From: JAFHCF01 sp048497495
GTDB taxonomy: Bacteria; Pseudomonadota; Alphaproteobacteria; Rhizobiales; Ancalomicrobiaceae
Assembly: GCA_048497495.1 (NCBI GenBank)
Contig: JAFHCF010000098.1
Coordinates: forward strand, 1 to 9,074
DNA: 9,074 nucleotides
Direction of reading: 5' to 3'
In this document: in pieces, positions 6,876 to 9,074 of the stretch
How the letters are laid out: each line of letters opens with the position of its first letter
Numbering within the stretch: the stretch's first letter is position 1
Translations under genes and position numbers: made by a program
The notes under the pieces: model-generated
Seen by the model: only the letters and a program-made list of their open reading frames with translations
Database searches by the model: none
Told to the model about the DNA's origin: nothing

Positions 6876-7663
6876 GCGCTGGCGTCTGGGAAACCGAGCG
6901 CGGCGCGCACCGGCACGATCGAGCCGATGACGGTGATCGCCGGCGCCTCGATACCCGCCTTGGCGACGTCGGCGACGGCGGCCTCGAGGGTGGAGACCAG
7001 CACCCGTTGATCTGGCGTCGTCGCCTTGGTGACGAAGCCGATCGGCGTCGACGGCGCCATGCCGGCGCGAATCAACTCGGCGATGATCGCGGCGAGATTG
7101 TTCATTGCCATGTAGAGCACCAGCGGCACGCCGGTGCGGGCGAAGGCCGGCCAGTCGATCGCCTCCGGCCCCTGCATGGCGTAGTGGCCGGTCATCAGGA
7201 TGATCGCCTGATTGGTGTCGCGGGTGGTCGCCGGGATGCCGGCGGCGGCGAGCCCGCCGAGACCGGAGGTGATGCCGGAGACCACCTGGAACGGAACGCC
7301 GGCGGCGTGCAGCGCCAGCGCCTCCTCGCCGCCACGGCCGAAGACGAAGGGATCGCCGCCCTTCAGCCGCAACACGCGTTTGCCCTGGCGAGCCAGTTCG
7401 ATCAGCCGCTCGGTGATGTCGCGCTGCTTGGCCGAGGGCTTGCCGCCGCGCTTTCCGGCATATTCGAGCTCGGCGCCGTCGCGCACCAGTTCGAGAATGT
7501 CGGGCGCCACCAGCGCGTCGTAGACCAGCACGTCGGCCACCGTCAGCGCATGGATGGCGCGGGCGGTGAGCAGGCCCGGGTCGCCGGGACCGGCGCCCAC
7601 CAGCCAGACGGAACCCGGCTCGAAGGTCGGCATGTGCCGGCCGAGCGGCCCGAGATCGATCAT
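6872..7663 (-). CDS. cobA: Uroporphyrinogen-III C-methyltransferase (SUMT)
   Basis: S-adenosylmethionine-dependent enzyme that methylates uroporphyrinogen III at C2 and C7 to give precorrin-2, the branch point to cobalamin and sirohaem. It has 263 residues and is a single tetrapyrrole-methylase domain, not a CysG fusion. Motifs are VGAGPGDPGLLT (22-33), YAGKRGGKPSAKQ (68-80), RLKGGDPFVFGRGGEE (99-114), and VVSGITSGLGGLAAAGIP with TTRD following. The start at 7663 has a strong Shine-Dalgarno GGAGGG (plus 7672-7677); a second Met at residue 11 is possible but less well placed. It is first in the cobA-cobB unit, overlaps cobB by 4 bp, and diverges from cbiD. The frame stays open far upstream, antisense to cbiD, which is a GC artefact. 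The product could also feed sirohaem for nitrite or sulfite reductase; no precorrin-2 dehydrogenase is in the window. Confidence 0.96.
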   Translation of the reverse strand: MIDLGPLGRHMPTFEPGSVWLVGAGPGDPGLLTARAIHALTVADVLVYDALVAPDILELVRDGAELEYAGKRGGKPSAKQRDITERLIELARQGKRVLRLKGGDPFVFGRGGEEALALHAAGVPFQVVSGITSGLGGLAAAGIPATTRDTNQAIILMTGHYAMQGPEAIDWPAFARTGVPLVLYMAMNNLAAIIAELIRAGMAPSTPIGFVTKATTPDQRVLVSTLEAAVADVAKAGIEAPAITVIGSIVPVRAALGFPDASA

Positions 7664-7714
7664 GGGTCGTTCCCTCCGTTGACGTCGTTGCCGGTTCAGA
7701 TACCAACTCACATC
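7664..7714. promoter_or_regulatory. Compact divergent promoter region, cobA / cbiD
   Basis: Only 51 bp separate the two start codons. Rightward, TTGACG (7679-7684, five of six -35 bases) is followed after 16 bp by TACCAA (7701-7706, three of six), which would start transcription within a few bases of the cbiD ATG at 7715. Leftward, the cobA Shine-Dalgarno occupies 7672-7677 and any cobA promoter must reach into the cbiD coding sequence; I could not pick one. There is no room for a cobalamin riboswitch in either leader here. Confidence 0.4.
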
Positions 7715-8839
7715 ATGAAAGACGACGGGACCCCGACGAAAATCAAGACAGATTCTCAACTGCGTCGCGGTTGGACCACCGGCGCCTGCGCCACGGCCGC
7801 CGCCAAGGCGGCATTCGAGGCGCTCACGACCGGCGTCTTTCCCGATCCCGTCGCCATCGCGCTTCCCGGCGGCGATCGGCCGAGCTTCGTGCTGGCGACC
7901 AGCGAAATCGGCCCCGACTTCGCCCGCGTCGGCGTGGTCAAGGACGCCGGCGACGACCCCGACGTCACCCACGGCGCCCTGGTGGTCGCGACGGTTCGCC
8001 GCGCCCCGCGAGGCGCCGGCATCGTCTTCTCCGCCGGCGCCGGCGTCGGCACGGTGACCCGGCCGGGCCTGCCGATCGCCGTCGGCGAACCGGCGATCAA
8101 TCCGGTGCCGCGCGCCATGATCACCACCGCGATCGCCGAAGTGACGGCGGCGACCGGCGCGGCCGGCGACGTCGAGGTCGAGATCTCGATCCCGCATGGC
8201 GACAAGATCGCGCTGAAGACCCTGAACCCGCGCCTCGGCATTCTCGGCGGCCTGTCGATCCTCGGGACGACGGGGATCGTCGTGCCCTTCTCCTGCGCCG
8301 CCTGGATCCACTCGATCCATCGCGGCATCGACGTCGCCCGCGCCATGGGCTTTCCCCACGTCGCCGGCTCGACCGGCAACACCACCGAGCAGGCGGTCCA
8401 GAAGCTCCACCGGCTCGACGAGGTCCAACTGATCGAGATGGGCGACTTCGTCGGCGGCATGCTCAAATATCTGCGCACCCACCCGGTCGCCCGCGTCACC
8501 GTCGCCGGCGGCATCGGCAAGATGGTCAAGCTGGCGCAGGGGCTCGCCGATCTCCATTCGAAGCGCGGCTCGGTCGACCACGACTTTCTCGCCCGTGTGG
8601 CCGATGAGGCCGGGGCCTCGGCCGACGTCGTGGCGCGGGTCAGGGCCGCCAACACGGCGCTCGAGGTGTTGGAGATCGCCCGCGACACCGGCTTCGACCT
8701 CGGCACGCCGATCGCCGCGGCCGGCTGGCGCACGGCGGCGGCCCTGCTCAAGGGCGCCGACATCGCCCTGGAAGTGGTGATCTTCGACCGCCAGGGCGGC
8801 CTGGTGGCGACGACGGGGTTTCGGCCGGTCGCCGGTTGA
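7715..8839 (+). CDS. cbiD: Cobalt-precorrin-5B C1-methyltransferase
   Basis: Methylates C1 of the contracted corrin ring (cobalt-precorrin-5B to -6A) using S-adenosylmethionine, between ring contraction and the reduction and decarboxylation steps. It has 374 residues, close to Salmonella CbiD. Motifs are LRRGWTTGACATAAAKAA (16-33), GVGTVTRPGLPIAVGEPA and INPVPR (110-133), GSTGNTTE (218-225), and the C-terminal EMGDFVGGMLKYL and VAGGIGKMVKLAQG with DLHSKRGSVD. CbiD has no relation to the tetrapyrrole-methylase fold of CobA or CobF. The ATG at 7715 precedes the conserved region by 15 residues; no Shine-Dalgarno is visible before it. A TTG at 7688 is the only in-frame alternative close by and also lacks one. 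It diverges from cobA and is read alone; nothing in the cobalamin pathway follows it in the window. Confidence 0.95.
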   Translation: MKDDGTPTKIKTDSQLRRGWTTGACATAAAKAAFEALTTGVFPDPVAIALPGGDRPSFVLATSEIGPDFARVGVVKDAGDDPDVTHGALVVATVRRAPRGAGIVFSAGAGVGTVTRPGLPIAVGEPAINPVPRAMITTAIAEVTAATGAAGDVEVEISIPHGDKIALKTLNPRLGILGGLSILGTTGIVVPFSCAAWIHSIHRGIDVARAMGFPHVAGSTGNTTEQAVQKLHRLDEVQLIEMGDFVGGMLKYLRTHPVARVTVAGGIGKMVKLAQGLADLHSKRGSVDHDFLARVADEAGASADVVARVRAANTALEVLEIARDTGFDLGTPIAAAGWRTAAALLKGADIALEVVIFDRQGGLVATTGFRPVAG

Positions 8840-8960
8840 GAACGCCGGTCGATCCATCGCCGCGCGAAATCGACGCGGTCTTGGCGAAATTCTACCCTCG
8901 ACGAGACCGGACGGAGCGTCCACTCTTCGGTTCGGAACATCGATCGAGGGGGAGTTCTCC
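8840..8960 (+). other. Gap between cbiD and the next gene
   Basis: 121 bp. A 5-bp stem CCGCG/CGCGG (8860-8864 with 8874-8878, 9-base loop) follows cbiD but has no T-run, so it is at best a weak terminator. GGGGGAG (8948-8954) is a strong ribosome binding site for the gene at 8961. A GGAAC at 8934 recalls EcfG-type -35 elements, but no CGTT lies at the right spacing. No promoter is assigned. Confidence 0.4.
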
Positions 8961-9074
8961 ATGACCAACCTACCGACGCCCGACTCGTCGCCCAACGGTC
9001 TCACGCCCAAGACCTGGGCGATCGTCGTCTGGGCCCTCTACCTGTCCGGCTCGATCACCGGTGGCCTCGGCAGC
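8961..9074 (+). CDS. Small probable membrane protein, N-terminus only (possibly DUF4870-like)
   Basis: The first 38 codons of a gene running off the right edge. The ATG has an excellent Shine-Dalgarno (GGGGGAG) about 7 nt upstream. After a polar Pro/Ser/Asn-rich lead of about 16 residues, KTWAIVVWALYLSGSITGGL looks like the start of a first membrane helix. This order (short polar tail, then a hydrophobic segment with YL and later Gly) recalls DUF4870 family membrane proteins of alphaproteobacteria, but too little is visible for a firm call. No function can be assigned, and no link to the cobalamin genes is apparent. Confidence 0.6.
   Translation, partial: MTNLPTPDSSPNGLTPKTWAIVVWALYLSGSITGGLGS

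Noticed and set aside
4929..7010. 693-codon plus-strand open frame
   Set aside because: Antisense to globin, cobB and part of cobA, all of which have clear family motifs. The product is Arg/Gly/His-rich filler.
7664..7714. Cobalamin riboswitch before cobA or cbiD
   Set aside because: The gap is 51 bp, far too short for a B12 riboswitch. No B12-box-like sequence was recognised in it.
8860..8878. Terminator after cbiD
   Set aside because: The stem is only 5 bp with a 9-base loop and no T-run follows.
8934..8956. EcfG-type general stress promoter (GGAAC ... GTT) before the gene at 8961
   Set aside because: The spacing between GGAAC and AGTT is 14 bp instead of 16-17, and it would leave almost no leader.
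7664..9010. N-terminal extension of cobA by more than 400 codons
   Set aside because: The frame is open but runs antisense through cbiD. The SUMT motifs start right after the ATG at 7663, which has its own strong ribosome binding site.

Overview
The window is about 9 kb of very GC-rich bacterial DNA, roughly two-thirds or more G+C by eye. It carries two minus-strand transcription units, one plus-strand biosynthetic gene, and a non-coding island between the minus-strand units that is clearly richer in A+T. The protein families, the cobalamin gene set (CobA, CobB, CbiD) and the candidate anti-Shine-Dalgarno small RNA fit an alphaproteobacterium, probably of the Hyphomicrobiales. That placement is inference; no rRNA or other marker is present. 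I see no insertion sequences, tRNAs, CRISPR arrays or phage genes.

Left part (1-4290, minus strand): a two-gene tripartite efflux operon. A periplasmic adaptor (3115-4290) is followed after 13 bp by an AcrB-type RND transporter (1-3101), whose last few codons lie beyond the left edge. All five residues of the proton relay are present. No outer-membrane channel and no local regulator gene lie in the window; the channel could follow the pump to the left.

Middle (4291-5000): about 700 bp without a convincing protein gene. It holds an A+T-richer stretch (about 4585-4840) with seven TGCA sites, several short palindromes and two overlapping, oppositely directed promoter candidates around 4807-4834. 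A very good rho-independent terminator (4903-4930) points rightward although no plus-strand gene lies upstream of it. The stretch between promoter and terminator reads as an 85-90 nt small RNA with three hairpins and two CUCC-type anti-Shine-Dalgarno elements. This is the most interesting undescribed element here.

Right part (5001-9074): a minus-strand group cobA-cobB-globin, read right to left. CobA makes precorrin-2 from uroporphyrinogen III, and CobB amidates the a and c side chains of (hydrogeno)cobyrinate. The start and stop codons of the two genes overlap in an ATGA. A group III truncated haemoglobin follows 124 bp downstream. Diverging from cobA, with only 51 bp between start codons, is cbiD, the C1-methylating enzyme of corrin ring synthesis, which has no Shine-Dalgarno and may be leaderless. 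A new plus-strand gene for a small probable membrane protein starts at 8961 and runs off the right edge.

The cobalamin genes act at three separate steps of one pathway (entry, C1 methylation, a,c-amidation), so the remaining cob genes must lie elsewhere. Using CbiD beside CobA and CobB suggests a mixed pathway in which CbiD replaces CobF.
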